Positions 8,929 through 18,624 of a DNA stretch of 64,000 nucleotides are shown here, piece after piece; positions within the stretch are counted from its first letter, which is position 1; the number at the start of each line of letters is the position of its first letter. A program made the position numbers and the translations under genes. The notes beneath the pieces are model-generated. The model was not told where the DNA came from. It was given only the letters and a program-made list of their open reading frames with translations, and made no database searches. Origin of the DNA: Planctomycetaceae bacterium (GTDB lineage: Bacteria; Planctomycetota; Planctomycetia; Pirellulales; Pirellulaceae); NCBI GenBank assembly GCA_020638995.1, contig JACKHM010000002.1:682001-746000 (forward strand). The letters are read 5' to 3'.

Positions 8929-10629
8929 TTAACGACGCGCGTCATTCAATGTGTTGGTCAAGGAGTTGACCAAACTGGGCGATAAGTACTTACCAAGCGC
9001 CTCACGCATCTTCGCGTAGAGTTGATCGATACGAGATTGCACGGACTTGACCGGCGAGATTATCTGCTTGCCCTGTTGAGCGTCGAGTTGTCGGACCAAG
9101 TCATTGCGTGTTGGCAGTTGCTTGATTTCCTCGAGCAGAGTTTGAGCCTCCTTCAGCTTCTCGACTTTCTCATCGCCGCTTAATGCGGTTGCTTCCTCGA
9201 TGCGGAGCATAAAGCGAGCCTTTAGTATTTCGCGTTGTGCTTCCAAGTCCATCAATTGCCCTTGCAGTCCTTTGACGAACCCTTCTGCCTGGAGACGCGG
9301 AGCATCGTCGGGAACGCTCGCGACAAGCAGCGGCTCTAACCCCGGAACCATGGGCAAGCGAGCCAAAAGCTGTGCGCCGTTCTTGAGATAGATAATTCGA
9401 AGCAACGTGTCAGACTGCCCGATTTCCAGTGTTCCGTTCCAGTCAGTTCGACCGAGCAACTCCGCCGGGTCGCCGCTCACTTTGGGCGTATCGGACTTGG
9501 CGAGTGGAGGCGGTGGTTCGCTATCGGCCTTCTCCGTAGCATCAGGCTCCGCCGGCTTCTCCTCGCTTACTTCTTCTGAAACTTCGTCCGTGGGGGCAGC
9601 TTCCTCGGAACCCTCGGGATTCGCAGCGGAGGCATCTTCGTTGGGTGCCTCCGTTTCTTCTGTAGGATCTGGCTCGGGCGCCTTGGCGTAGACTTCGAGT
9701 CCGGGCATCGGGTAGGGCTCCTCGCCGCGTTGCAAGACTCGGCTCATCACTTGCAACGTCGTCGACTCAGCAGTAGGTATCACCTTCAACGCGTATCGCT
9801 CTTTACGAGGACTGCTCTTTCCTGTCACTGGATTTGGTTTTCCGGACCACACGCGTGATGTCATCAGGTACGGATTCGTCGCGTCAGGAGTCTGAACCTG
9901 AAGGAACGTCCATTCGATGGGAACAATCCGCGAAGGCATCCCCGCGCGGTCGTTATTGCGCTGAATCGGCAGCAGTATATCGTCGGTTCCCACGTAACAT
10001 GGCGATGCCTTGTCGAGAACCAGTCCGCCCGCGCGTATGCGAACGGTGGCGTATTTGGGGCCGCCTTCCTCAAGGCGAGTGATCGCACGAAACGATCTCG
10101 TGATTGCTTCAAAACAGACGCTTTCCAAAAGCTCTGGTTGACGAACAATTCGTCGAACGGATACCCCGTGCAATCGTGTACGGCAGTCGATTTCTCTTGC
10201 CTCAACATGGAGCTCTCGGGGATTTACACGTATCGTAAGCAAGATGATCTTATCGCCGTTCAATGCCTCCGGTGTACACGTCTCCAAAATCTCCGAGGTT
10301 ATTAGATCCGTATCAAGCAACATGCTCGAGCGCAACGTCTCCGGCGCATCCGTTACCTCGGCGTCCCAAGGTGCGCCGATGAACGCCTCGATCTTTTGCA
10401 TTAAAGCAAATGAAAGAGACTGCCGAACTTGTTGATCCAGTTCTCCTGCGACGTCAGTCGCCAACCAGATCCGCACTTTATAGGGTGCATATTCCCACGC
10501 CTGTTCTTGCGAGGCAGAATTGTTAACGGTCGCCAAACAGAGTGTTAGTCCAACGAGCATGCCAACCGTTAAGCCACGCCCACGCGCCGCGCTCTGTCGT
10601 CTAAGCTGTGAATCAAGTCGTCTCATCAT
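8929..10629 (-). CDS. Exported coiled-coil protein of unknown function, last gene of the ExbBD unit
   Basis: This 566-residue protein belongs to no family I can name. ATG 10629 (or 10626) was chosen; it lies 7 bases past the stop of the solute-binding-protein gene. A basic N-terminus is followed by a hydrophobic stretch (VGMLVGLTLCLA), so it is exported or anchored. The middle has beta-type sequence. Residues roughly 330-400 form a long acidic, Pro/Glu-rich linker, and the last 120 residues are rich in Leu, Glu, Lys and Gln with coiled-coil character. Its place at the end of a tightly packed unit with ExbB/ExbD genes suggests an envelope role. No enzymatic motif was seen. Confidence 0.75.
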   Translation of the reverse strand: MMRRLDSQLRRQSAARGRGLTVGMLVGLTLCLATVNNSASQEQAWEYAPYKVRIWLATDVAGELDQQVRQSLSFALMQKIEAFIGAPWDAEVTDAPETLRSSMLLDTDLITSEILETCTPEALNGDKIILLTIRVNPRELHVEAREIDCRTRLHGVSVRRIVRQPELLESVCFEAITRSFRAITRLEEGGPKYATVRIRAGGLVLDKASPCYVGTDDILLPIQRNNDRAGMPSRIVPIEWTFLQVQTPDATNPYLMTSRVWSGKPNPVTGKSSPRKERYALKVIPTAESTTLQVMSRVLQRGEEPYPMPGLEVYAKAPEPDPTEETEAPNEDASAANPEGSEEAAPTDEVSEEVSEEKPAEPDATEKADSEPPPPLAKSDTPKVSGDPAELLGRTDWNGTLEIGQSDTLLRIIYLKNGAQLLARLPMVPGLEPLLVASVPDDAPRLQAEGFVKGLQGQLMDLEAQREILKARFMLRIEEATALSGDEKVEKLKEAQTLLEEIKQLPTRNDLVRQLDAQQGKQIISPVKSVQSRIDQLYAKMREALGKYLSPSLVNSLTNTLNDARR

Positions 10630-10636
10630 AAGTGAA

Positions 10637-13099
10637 CTAACGCTGTGCCGTTTGTGCCCCAAGCCGCCACTGATCAACGTACTGATAAAGCCAGACGGGC
10701 TGTTCGCCGATATTCCGCAATCGTTTGTTGTAAATGAAATAGTCGACGGTTTGCCAGAGCGGAATGACCGTCACTTCATTGTGCGCGGCATGATGGAGCG
10801 CAACGAGTTGATCATGCACGTCACCCCAGTTTTCTGCAGCATCCAGTCGCCGCAGCGCCTGGCCCACGTACGGGCTGTCTGTCTGGGCAACACCACGAGT
10901 GCCTAACAGTCGGCGAGCGTCAGAAACAGGTTCCCAGATCGCTATTTCGGTATAGAGCAAGTCGCATTCATTCTCTTTGTCGAGTGACTCACCAGGCGGC
11001 AATTCCTTCACCTTTACCTCGATCCCAATGATGCTGAGGTGCGAGATGATGGCCTGGCAGGCAATCCTAGCGGACTCGGTGGCGGGGTGTGCAATTAGCA
11101 GAGGTGTAAGCGTCGGCGGCTCTTCTTCGAGTATCTCGGCTTTCAGCGCCATCTCTTTTTCGGCGATGATCGTCAAAAGTTTTGCAAGGCGCGGACGCCA
11201 AACACGAGGCTCGAGCGTGTGGTCGTAGGCGTATCCAAGTGGATCTGTTTGATCGAGCCCCGCGGGAAACGGACCGCTCAAGACGCGACACCCTGGGATC
11301 TCCTTGTTGCCCAACAACTCTTCATGAAGAATGCGTTGTCGGTCGATACCGAACACCAAAGCGCGTCGAAAATTCGCGTTTGCGAGGTAAGGGTGATCTG
11401 ACTTCGGAACAAGCATATGAACCGAGGGCAGTGAATATTTCTGCAATACCAGATCACTGTCACGACTGAGTTGATCCGCTAGTCTGGCAGCATCGGACGG
11501 GAATAGACGATCGATGACATCGATTTGCCCTCGTCGCAAAGCGTTCAGCGCAGATTGCGCATCGTCGAATTTCATCTCGATCAGTTCGGCAAGCCGCGAA
11601 CCCGGTGTAAAGCCTTTCAGCATGAAGCGGGTTTCGCTGTCGCCCTGAATATCAACACGGAACGCGCCCGTTCCCTCCAGCGCCTCCTTGCCGTCCTCCT
11701 GAATGGAAGCAGACATCGGTACACGCAATAGCGATTGCGGCAACACATGCGAGCGCCGAAGATTCACGTCAACGCGCAAGACGTCTTCGACCGTCGCGCC
11801 AGTTGCCAAGCTGCCCCACGCTTCGCGATACTCCAGCGAGCGTGGATTTGCCAACTCAAGCAAACGTCTCGAAAGGTCGTATCCGTTCGAGATTGGACTG
11901 TCACCGTCCTCCAAAAACTGTTTCAGCCGAAAAGTCATCGTTCGGCCGTCGGGACTTCGTTCGATCAGCCCCCCAGGGAACTGATATTCTCCTCCTTCGC
12001 TGCCCGCACCCAAGAACTCGACCAAAGTACGATGGACAAGCCGTCCGGTTCGACGCGCCGCCCAGTTGTCGAGCCGACCTGAATCATAGCTTAATGCGGG
12101 TTGTGTAACGCCGACGATGATCTGCGGATAGGTTTCGGCGAGTACGAGTTGGAGGTCCTTGCCACCGGGTACGTTCGGCGAAATGTCTAGCGCTTGGCGA
12201 ATGGACGCAATTGCCTCGCGATACTCCATCGCATCGAGCTGCTTCTTGGCATCCGCCAGTTTCTCAGTTGCTAACTTAATGAGTTGATTGCGCCACTGTT
12301 GAATCGTCGTCGGTTGAGCGGCACCAAACTTGGCCGCCAGGCGATCCAAGACGATTCGGGCGGAGCGATAATCTTCGCGTTTCACGTAATCTGCCACGAT
12401 CTTGCTGACGAGCGTCCCCATTGCCGTTTTCAGCGAGCCGCCGCGATAGCTAGGATTTCGGTCATTCAATTGTTCCATGACAGATAACGACTCGGCAAAT
12501 CGCCCGGATTTGTATAACGATCCAGCGTCCTGATACAGAAACTCGTCAATGGCAGCTGCCAAACCGGGGTACTTCGGATACTCGTTCTGCAAACGCGTGA
12601 AGTATCGATATGATTCATCCAACAATTGCTCGACGCGAACAAACTCCGTCGCAGGGTCGAGGGATCGAGCTTGCTGGAGCAACTTCTGGGCATTATCGAA
12701 CAGCATGTTCTCGAAGAACTCAACTTTTACGAGATGTTCCCATTCGACTTCGTACAAAAACGCGTCGTCATATAAAAAGCGGAATTGAAGTTTCCCTTTA
12801 CGTTCCGCCTCCTGGACGCGCGGTCGCGACAGCGTTGTAATCGTCTGCACTTCGGCCGTGAAATTTTTGTTCTCTTCATCCAGCACGATCAAGTCGAACG
12901 GCTCGCGGTCCAGCAGCGGCGTCTTTGTGTCAACATAGGTTGTCTCCGGCGACACCGGTGCTTCTGGTTCCTGAGCCGCTAGTGAAGCAAGTGAGATTCC
13001 GAAAAACGCAATCGTGACAGCGCACAGCGCACGCAGTCTCCGCCTGGCTAAGGCCGGCCCGTTCGCGAGCTGTCGTTGGCGTTGTAAAGAGCTGTTCAA
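10637..13099 (-). CDS. Orphan SBP_bac_5-type solute-binding protein with N-terminal TPR region
   Basis: This 820-residue exported protein starts at TTG 13099. That codon is one base past the stop of the upstream gene and 7 nt after a strong GAGGGG ribosome site; the open frame up to 13210 overlaps that gene and looks spurious. A signal peptide ends near LAAQ. Residues about 60-330 contain TPR-like helical pairs. The rest resembles family 5 (oligopeptide/nickel) solute-binding proteins: TFRLKQFLEDGDSP, a GTGAFRV stretch, FRRALVFGIDRQRI, and IISHLSIIGIEVKV near the end. No ABC permease or ATPase lies nearby. Here it is embedded with ExbB/ExbD and a PQQ propeller, so the binding lobe may have been recruited to another machine. 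Confidence 0.82.
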   Translation of the reverse strand: MNSSLQRQRQLANGPALARRRLRALCAVTIAFFGISLASLAAQEPEAPVSPETTYVDTKTPLLDREPFDLIVLDEENKNFTAEVQTITTLSRPRVQEAERKGKLQFRFLYDDAFLYEVEWEHLVKVEFFENMLFDNAQKLLQQARSLDPATEFVRVEQLLDESYRYFTRLQNEYPKYPGLAAAIDEFLYQDAGSLYKSGRFAESLSVMEQLNDRNPSYRGGSLKTAMGTLVSKIVADYVKREDYRSARIVLDRLAAKFGAAQPTTIQQWRNQLIKLATEKLADAKKQLDAMEYREAIASIRQALDISPNVPGGKDLQLVLAETYPQIIVGVTQPALSYDSGRLDNWAARRTGRLVHRTLVEFLGAGSEGGEYQFPGGLIERSPDGRTMTFRLKQFLEDGDSPISNGYDLSRRLLELANPRSLEYREAWGSLATGATVEDVLRVDVNLRRSHVLPQSLLRVPMSASIQEDGKEALEGTGAFRVDIQGDSETRFMLKGFTPGSRLAELIEMKFDDAQSALNALRRGQIDVIDRLFPSDAARLADQLSRDSDLVLQKYSLPSVHMLVPKSDHPYLANANFRRALVFGIDRQRILHEELLGNKEIPGCRVLSGPFPAGLDQTDPLGYAYDHTLEPRVWRPRLAKLLTIIAEKEMALKAEILEEEPPTLTPLLIAHPATESARIACQAIISHLSIIGIEVKVKELPPGESLDKENECDLLYTEIAIWEPVSDARRLLGTRGVAQTDSPYVGQALRRLDAAENWGDVHDQLVALHHAAHNEVTVIPLWQTVDYFIYNKRLRNIGEQPVWLYQYVDQWRLGAQTAQR

Positions 13100-13100
13100 C

Positions 13101-16100
13101 TTATTGCCCCTCGGCAACCGGCGTTTTAATGACGTGTAACGCACCATCGCTGCCAGGAAGCAGCAGGCGAGCGCCGAATGCAACTGGCCCGGCACCCAGG
13201 GGCTCGCCAATCACCGTCTGTGCGACCTGCGCGCCGCCGTTCCCAGCAATTCTAGCCACCGCTCCCTCTTTTAGCGCGAAGAGAAAGTCCCCGTCAACGG
13301 ACAGCGGCACTCCAACCGGTTGGCCGCCACAGCCGGCGCTATTGGCCCAGCGCTGGTTTGCACCCGCTTCGAAGCAGAGTAATCCTTCGACGCTCGACAG
13401 ACACAACACTGCATCGCCGACCTGCACCGGGCCCCAAACGACTCGCCCTGTCAATGCAAATTCCTTCGCCAGCTTTAGATCGCCGGTATTGAGCGCTACG
13501 ATCACGTCGCCTCCCGAGTTTCTTACAACCCCATAGACCGTGTCGCCAACTGCTGCCAGATCAGAATCAATATCGACTTCCAGCTTGCCGCTGGCGACCG
13601 GAGCTAGGAACGGCTTCGGATCAGGTTTGATTTCTACGCGATAGACGTTCTTACGATCATCCACTACGACGAAGGCGTCGCCGATCACGGCGGGCCGCCG
13701 CCATTTTACATCCTCACCCGGTCCTAGCTTCGGTTGGAAGGGCAGTACAAGGTTGTCGCCGGTTGTCGTATTCGCCAACATAACCTCGCCGCTATCTAAC
13801 GGCGCGAGCAAGCCATCCTGAAAAGCCACCGGAACACACGTTACCTTGGCGCCGGATAGTTTGAGCTGGACCACTCGCAATCGGCCAGACCCAGCTTCGG
13901 GCGAATAAATCAACGCTTGTTCATTCTCAGCGGGGTTAAAGAACGCGACTTTACCCCCAGCGAACTCGACTTGGTCCGTGAAAGAACGCGAGCCTCCGGC
14001 AGCAGTCACGGTCAATGCTGGCTCGTTGCTAACTTTAGCCTGTAACACCTTGCTGTCGATTTCAAACAAGGCACCAGCCGCGGTAATTGCTGCCAGTTGA
14101 TTACCCGCAGGCCCCACGCGCCCGATCGGAGTTCCCAACTGCGTCTCCCACTCCGGCTTCCGGAAGTTGTCAACTTGTAACGCGGAGACCGTCGCCCCGA
14201 CGGAGCCCTGCAGGCGGCGAGTAATGATCAAGATGTCCCCAAGCAAACGAGGTGGTGCGATACACGAATCGCTGCTGTTCGTCACGGATTTTTGAGTGAT
14301 CTGTTTGGTCGTGACTTGCAATTGGTATTTGACAAGCTTTTCGTCGGCCAGCACAAGTGTGGTGCCTTCTACCACCGGATAGCTGAGCAGCGGTGCAGCC
14401 CGAGAAGCTGGGAGTGGGGCCGTCGCAGTCGTGACTGTATCCTTTTCCGAGTTGAAGTCGACATTGAATACATTGACCTCTCCCAGGTCCGTGACGACCA
14501 AGGGGCGGCGCCCGTAGAGAACCATCGGAACAATCACATTTCCCGTTAGGCGAATCGCAGCCTGGGGACGCCGCAGAATTGGGCCGTCTCCGCCCGGCGT
14601 GATTTTGAAGATGTGTAATAAACAGTAATCAGGGCCAGCATTTTCAGCAATCAGCACGTGATCTTGCACAATCAGCGGAGGTGTCGCAACCGTGCCTGCT
14701 TTGTGACCGAAATAGACGACCTCGTCACAACTCAGGGAGTCCCGCGAGATGGCGTAAAGATTCGAATGATCGCCAACTTGGATAAGGTACGGATGAATCT
14801 GTGCGACGCCGGGTGACAAGTCCAAACTTTGCGGGATTGCGACACGGCGTGAGCTGTTTCCGGAATTGGCATCGATCTGCAAGATCTTGCCCGAATGTGT
14901 AGCGACGTAGATCTGATCACCCGCGATGCTGGGCGATGCAAACGGCTCGCCAATGGGAAGCCGCCAAACAAGGTCCCCGCTGGTCGCGTTAAGGCGAATT
15001 AGCTCCTGTCGATGACCATCGGTGACCAGGATATCCGCGTCACCCTGTCCACTTAGCGGCTGCGGGTGGTGATCTGTAACATGGCCCACGTAGCGTCGCC
15101 ACAAAACTTTGCCGGTTCCTGCATCGAGCCCATAAACGGAACCCGCAGCAAGAATTGGCACCACTTGACCGTTCAAGCGAGGTACGCCATCGGTCGAATT
15201 CGCCGTGCGACTTGCCAGAACGACTCGAAATTCTGTCGTCGACGGTTCATCGGCTGTCGTGGCTTCAACGGCTTCTTCTTCGAGCTTGACGAGGTTCTTG
15301 AGCTTCTCGGTGATTTCCAGAACGGCCGCCTGCATTCCAGCGTCGTCGGCCACCACTGGGTAGACTTTCAATAGATCTTTGTAAACTTGATAAGCCTCGA
15401 CGGTCTTTCCGTTCTTGGCGTGCTCTTTGATCTCAACAATTGCCTTCGCCAAATCGCGGTCTTGTGAAATTGCGCGCTTGACGATCAAAATATCTTCGTC
15501 AATGCGTTTGAGCCGTTCGGCGGGTCGTTTCGAGGCGGGAACGTACTCGGGCTTGTTTACAAGGTCCGCCAATGCCTTCTCAGCCTTGCCAATCAACTCT
15601 TCCATGCCATCTGTGTCGGGCGCTTGCTTGGCCTTCTTGATGAATCCTTCGGGGATGGCGGGCAAGAGCGTCGCTAATTCATCACGCGCTCCAGAAAACG
15701 GTTCGAGTTCTTGCACCGGCGGCAACACTTCCATCGCCGTATCGTAAGCCTTCTGTGGATCGCCGATCACGATTCGGATCCGGCAAAGGGCAATTCGTAC
15801 CTGCGCATCGTCTGCGTTTTCATCGCTGCTGTAGGTCTTGACGAATCGCTCGAATTTGGCCATCGCGTCGGAGTAGGACTCGCTGCGATAAGCCTCTTCC
15901 GCTGCTTCATACAACTCTAACGGACTCTGCTTTGTCAGGTTGTACCAAAGCAACCCACCTGCGAGGATCAGGAACAGCAACAACCCGCCGCCTCCGATCA
16001 TCAGCTTGCCGCCCCAATCCTGCTGGTTCTTCTTCTCGCGTCGCGGCTTGGGTTCCTTGGTGCTGCCGCCGCCGGTTGCTGCTGTCTGCTGAGCCGGCGC

Positions 16101-16580
16101 CGAAAAAGGATCGAGAGACTGTGCAGCACCGCCGCCGGCGAACGCATCTAAGTCGTCGAGACCTCCACCGCCGATGGGTTCTAATCCGCCGTCGAGAAGC
16201 TCAAGTCCCCCACTTCCGGATGCGGGAACTCCGCCGACCGGAGTGAGTGCAGCGCCGGCATCTTCTACGGGTGTCAAGCCTACCACTTCTTCGGGTTCGT
16301 CTGCAGCACTTTCAAGAAGTACTACTTCGTTGTCTTCCGGAGTCTCCTCGACAAGCAACAGGCCGCTTTCGTCGTCGTCCCCTGGTTCCGGCGCCGCGGT
16401 GGCCTGTCCGACAAGTTTCGTTGCCTGGAACTTCGTCAATTTGCCCTTTTCAACGAGAGCCTTTGCAACCGTCGCGGCACTGACATTTTTGTCTTTGACC
16501 TGACGCCGAATCTCACGAAGTGTCGCTGCGTCAAGCACTCCGTTATCTTCCAACAGTTGAATAAACTTCTTGGCAGACAT
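13101..16580 (-). CDS. Single-pass PQQ-like beta-propeller protein with TPR region
   Basis: This 1,159-residue protein starts at ATG 16580 with a GAGGAA site upstream. Residues 1-60 are the planctomycete helical module also present in the kinase at 7460-8845 (LVEKGKLTKFQATKLV here). An acidic low-complexity linker runs to about 190, and one transmembrane helix lies at about 193-214. TPR-like helices (LYEAAEEAYRSESYSDAMAKFERF) follow, then a helical segment to about 440. The final 690 residues are a PQQ-like propeller with repeated AGTGKVLWRR/ATSGDLVWRLP-type blades. The propeller would lie in the periplasm. In BamB-like proteins such propellers are binding platforms, and the same is inferred here. 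It is the fifth gene of the ExbBD unit. Confidence 0.85.
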   Translation of the reverse strand: MSAKKFIQLLEDNGVLDAATLREIRRQVKDKNVSAATVAKALVEKGKLTKFQATKLVGQATAAPEPGDDDESGLLLVEETPEDNEVVLLESAADEPEEVVGLTPVEDAGAALTPVGGVPASGSGGLELLDGGLEPIGGGGLDDLDAFAGGGAAQSLDPFSAPAQQTAATGGGSTKEPKPRREKKNQQDWGGKLMIGGGGLLLFLILAGGLLWYNLTKQSPLELYEAAEEAYRSESYSDAMAKFERFVKTYSSDENADDAQVRIALCRIRIVIGDPQKAYDTAMEVLPPVQELEPFSGARDELATLLPAIPEGFIKKAKQAPDTDGMEELIGKAEKALADLVNKPEYVPASKRPAERLKRIDEDILIVKRAISQDRDLAKAIVEIKEHAKNGKTVEAYQVYKDLLKVYPVVADDAGMQAAVLEITEKLKNLVKLEEEAVEATTADEPSTTEFRVVLASRTANSTDGVPRLNGQVVPILAAGSVYGLDAGTGKVLWRRYVGHVTDHHPQPLSGQGDADILVTDGHRQELIRLNATSGDLVWRLPIGEPFASPSIAGDQIYVATHSGKILQIDANSGNSSRRVAIPQSLDLSPGVAQIHPYLIQVGDHSNLYAISRDSLSCDEVVYFGHKAGTVATPPLIVQDHVLIAENAGPDYCLLHIFKITPGGDGPILRRPQAAIRLTGNVIVPMVLYGRRPLVVTDLGEVNVFNVDFNSEKDTVTTATAPLPASRAAPLLSYPVVEGTTLVLADEKLVKYQLQVTTKQITQKSVTNSSDSCIAPPRLLGDILIITRRLQGSVGATVSALQVDNFRKPEWETQLGTPIGRVGPAGNQLAAITAAGALFEIDSKVLQAKVSNEPALTVTAAGGSRSFTDQVEFAGGKVAFFNPAENEQALIYSPEAGSGRLRVVQLKLSGAKVTCVPVAFQDGLLAPLDSGEVMLANTTTGDNLVLPFQPKLGPGEDVKWRRPAVIGDAFVVVDDRKNVYRVEIKPDPKPFLAPVASGKLEVDIDSDLAAVGDTVYGVVRNSGGDVIVALNTGDLKLAKEFALTGRVVWGPVQVGDAVLCLSSVEGLLCFEAGANQRWANSAGCGGQPVGVPLSVDGDFLFALKEGAVARIAGNGGAQVAQTVIGEPLGAGPVAFGARLLLPGSDGALHVIKTPVAEGQ

Positions 16581-16631
16581 AGCTTATCGTTCCTCGCCGA
16601 GGAATCCTCGACCGTGGTTGTTCGTCGTGAG

Positions 16632-17396
16632 TTATTCGCTTTCGACCGTGGCCAGAAGCACTTCTTCGAATCCCGTATCGCTGCCAGCATCCAATGCCGC
16701 GACCACCTTTTCGTGTAGCGACTCGCCGTTCGCTTCGACCAGCAACGTCTTTGGAACTTTGCCGGTGCTGTCGCCATCGCGAGCCTGCCGCAAGAACCGC
16801 AACAAGTCCTGTACACTTGGCGCTTCTTCTTCCCAATCGACCGTAATGACGTGGTAGGTGTTGAATTCATCCACCTGAACGGTCACTCGGTCGCTGTCGT
16901 CTTCTTCTTGTTCTTGAACGGTCTCACTCGCTTCATCGGGGTTCGGTTTGGGAACTTGGAGCGATTTTTGGAGCGTGAATGCGGCGGTGACCATAAAGAA
17001 AATGAGAAGCAAGAATGTGACGTCCACCATGGGCGTCATATCCATCTCCGTATCCTCGACGTTTCCCTTCCGCTTGATGCCGCTGGGTTCTTCCTCTTCC
17101 ACAGTCGGCATATCACTTGGAGGCGTCGAAGGCGGGCGGCCGGATGATGCGGGTGGGTCTTCGATCACCTCCGTAACCTCGACCGGCTCCAATTCAACGG
17201 CCTCTAACATGACCGTTTTCGTGCCGTCATCCTCAGGAGGTGATAATGCAACGGTAGCCTTACCATCTTCCTCGGTCATGTCCACAGGGACTTCGACGAG
17301 CGCATCGCAGCTGGGGCAGCGAACCTTGCGTCCGGCGAGTATTTCGTGCGCCGAACGCTTCGCATCACATGAGGGACAATGGAATGAGATCGGCAT
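16632..17396 (-). CDS. ExbD/TolR-family protein with N-terminal zinc ribbon
   Basis: This 254-residue protein starts at ATG 17396, only two bases after the preceding exbD stop. The first 40 residues form a zinc-ribbon-like finger with two CPSC knuckles (FHCPSCDAKR and VRCPSCDALV). An acidic linker of about 80 residues follows. Then comes an ExbD/TolR segment: a cytoplasmic EMDMTPMVDVTFLLLIFFMV motif, which contains the proton-relay Asp, followed by a periplasmic domain. Usual ExbD proteins are about 140 residues, so the extra length is the ribbon and linker. The ribbon would face the cytoplasm. Pairing with the ExbB gene upstream is expected. Confidence 0.88.
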   Translation of the reverse strand: MPISFHCPSCDAKRSAHEILAGRKVRCPSCDALVEVPVDMTEEDGKATVALSPPEDDGTKTVMLEAVELEPVEVTEVIEDPPASSGRPPSTPPSDMPTVEEEEPSGIKRKGNVEDTEMDMTPMVDVTFLLLIFFMVTAAFTLQKSLQVPKPNPDEASETVQEQEEDDSDRVTVQVDEFNTYHVITVDWEEEAPSVQDLLRFLRQARDGDSTGKVPKTLLVEANGESLHEKVVAALDAGSDTGFEEVLLATVESE

Positions 17397-17398
17397 CC

Positions 17399-17902
17399 CT
17401 ATTGTGCCTCCGTCACAGCCCAAGCCATATCCGTGATCTCGGCGACTCTCGCCGCAGCCTTAGCTGTCGTCGAAATATGCTTGTGCTTGACTCCCTTCGA
17501 GCCTTTGATCAGAACCGTCGTTTTGCGGTTATCCAAGTCGTATTGCTCTTGAACATAGGCAAGCAATTCCGCCTCTAGCGTTGCAATGTCGCTCGAATCA
17601 ATCAGGTTCTCCGGTGCATCGCCATCACCCGCATAGACTTTCGCCGTATCGTCGGTGTCACCAGGTCCGATGGTGATCACCACGCATTCTTTGATAACGA
17701 CGTTCCCTCCAGTCTTTGCGGGAGGCAAGGGCACGTTTGCAGCCTCGTCCATCTTGGACGCCACAATAAAAAAGATCAGCAGCAAGAACGTGATATCGAT
17801 CATCGGAGTGATGTCCATCTCCGTGTCTTCTAGCGCGCGCCGCGGCTTCATCGTACCGGAGTGAGCAGCCTCGGCGAGTTCCTCGGGCAAATCGTCAGCC
17901 AT
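17399..17902 (-). CDS. ExbD/TolR-family biopolymer transport protein
   Basis: This 167-residue ExbD/TolR homologue has a short cytoplasmic N-terminus, then EMDITPMIDITFLLLIFFIV with the conserved aspartate of the proton path, one membrane helix and a periplasmic domain. It starts at ATG 17902, six bases after the exbB stop, and its TAG is two bases from the start of the second ExbD. Two different ExbD subunits next to one ExbB could form a mixed stator. The partner and load of the motor are unknown here, as no TonB-box receptor gene is in the window. Confidence 0.9.
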   Translation of the reverse strand: MADDLPEELAEAAHSGTMKPRRALEDTEMDITPMIDITFLLLIFFIVASKMDEAANVPLPPAKTGGNVVIKECVVITIGPGDTDDTAKVYAGDGDAPENLIDSSDIATLEAELLAYVQEQYDLDNRKTTVLIKGSKGVKHKHISTTAKAAARVAEITDMAWAVTEAQ

Positions 17903-17908
17903 GGTTCA

Positions 17909-18559
17909 TTACCTCCGGCGTCCGCCCTCTTTTGCCATCGCTATCTGCAGGACTTCCACAAATCGATTCAGTCCTGCGATCGCTAACTCCTCCATTCGCT
18001 TGATACGGATGTTGACCGCGGCAACGGCAACAATTAGCGGGATGGCGATCGCCAAACCACAAGCTGTGGTGATCAACGCGACGCTGATGTTGGCAGCCAG
18101 TTCAGCAGGCTCAACATTTTCCGAAGTGGCTAGCGTATCAAACGCGCCCATCATACCGGTAACCGTTCCGAATAGCCCCACCATTGGTGCACTCTTGATA
18201 ACGGTATGCACCCAGGTCATCTGATGCTCCAACTCGGCGAGGATGTCGCGCTGGAAACGATCTTCGACCAACTGGCGGACTTTGGCAAATCCGATTCCTC
18301 GATTCAGGATCGCCAGATGTGCGAGTTGCGGGACCGCACGAAGGTCGCCGTCACACAACATCGAGGCGTCCTCGAAGTCGGCTTTCGAGAGCGGGATTTC
18401 CAACTCCTCCAGAAAATCATCTTGAGCAGCTTCATTTTTAAAACGCTTCTGAGCAACTCGTCGCCAGACCATGACGCAACAGAAGCCGCCCCACAACGCA
18501 ATCAGCAACAGAATTGCATAGATGACATACCCGACCAGCGTAAAAATATTCAATTCCAT
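17909..18559 (-). CDS. MotA/TolQ/ExbB-family proton channel protein
   Basis: This 216-residue ExbB/TolQ homologue has a first membrane helix near residues 8-32, a cytoplasmic loop, and two more helices at about 125-145 and 155-180. The characteristic APMVGLFGTVTGMMGAF motif is at the second helix and ITTACGLAIAIPLIV at the third. It forms the proton-conducting channel with ExbD. The gene lies directly upstream of the two exbD genes in one transcriptional unit and follows the single-TM protein at 18625-19515. Confidence 0.92.
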   Translation of the reverse strand: MELNIFTLVGYVIYAILLLIALWGGFCCVMVWRRVAQKRFKNEAAQDDFLEELEIPLSKADFEDASMLCDGDLRAVPQLAHLAILNRGIGFAKVRQLVEDRFQRDILAELEHQMTWVHTVIKSAPMVGLFGTVTGMMGAFDTLATSENVEPAELAANISVALITTACGLAIAIPLIVAVAAVNIRIKRMEELAIAGLNRFVEVLQIAMAKEGGRRR

Positions 18560-18624
18560 GCGTGTTTTCTCAACCTAAAGTAGACTCTCTCTCAAAGGCC
18601 TAAGTTCACCAAGCGTGCTTTATC

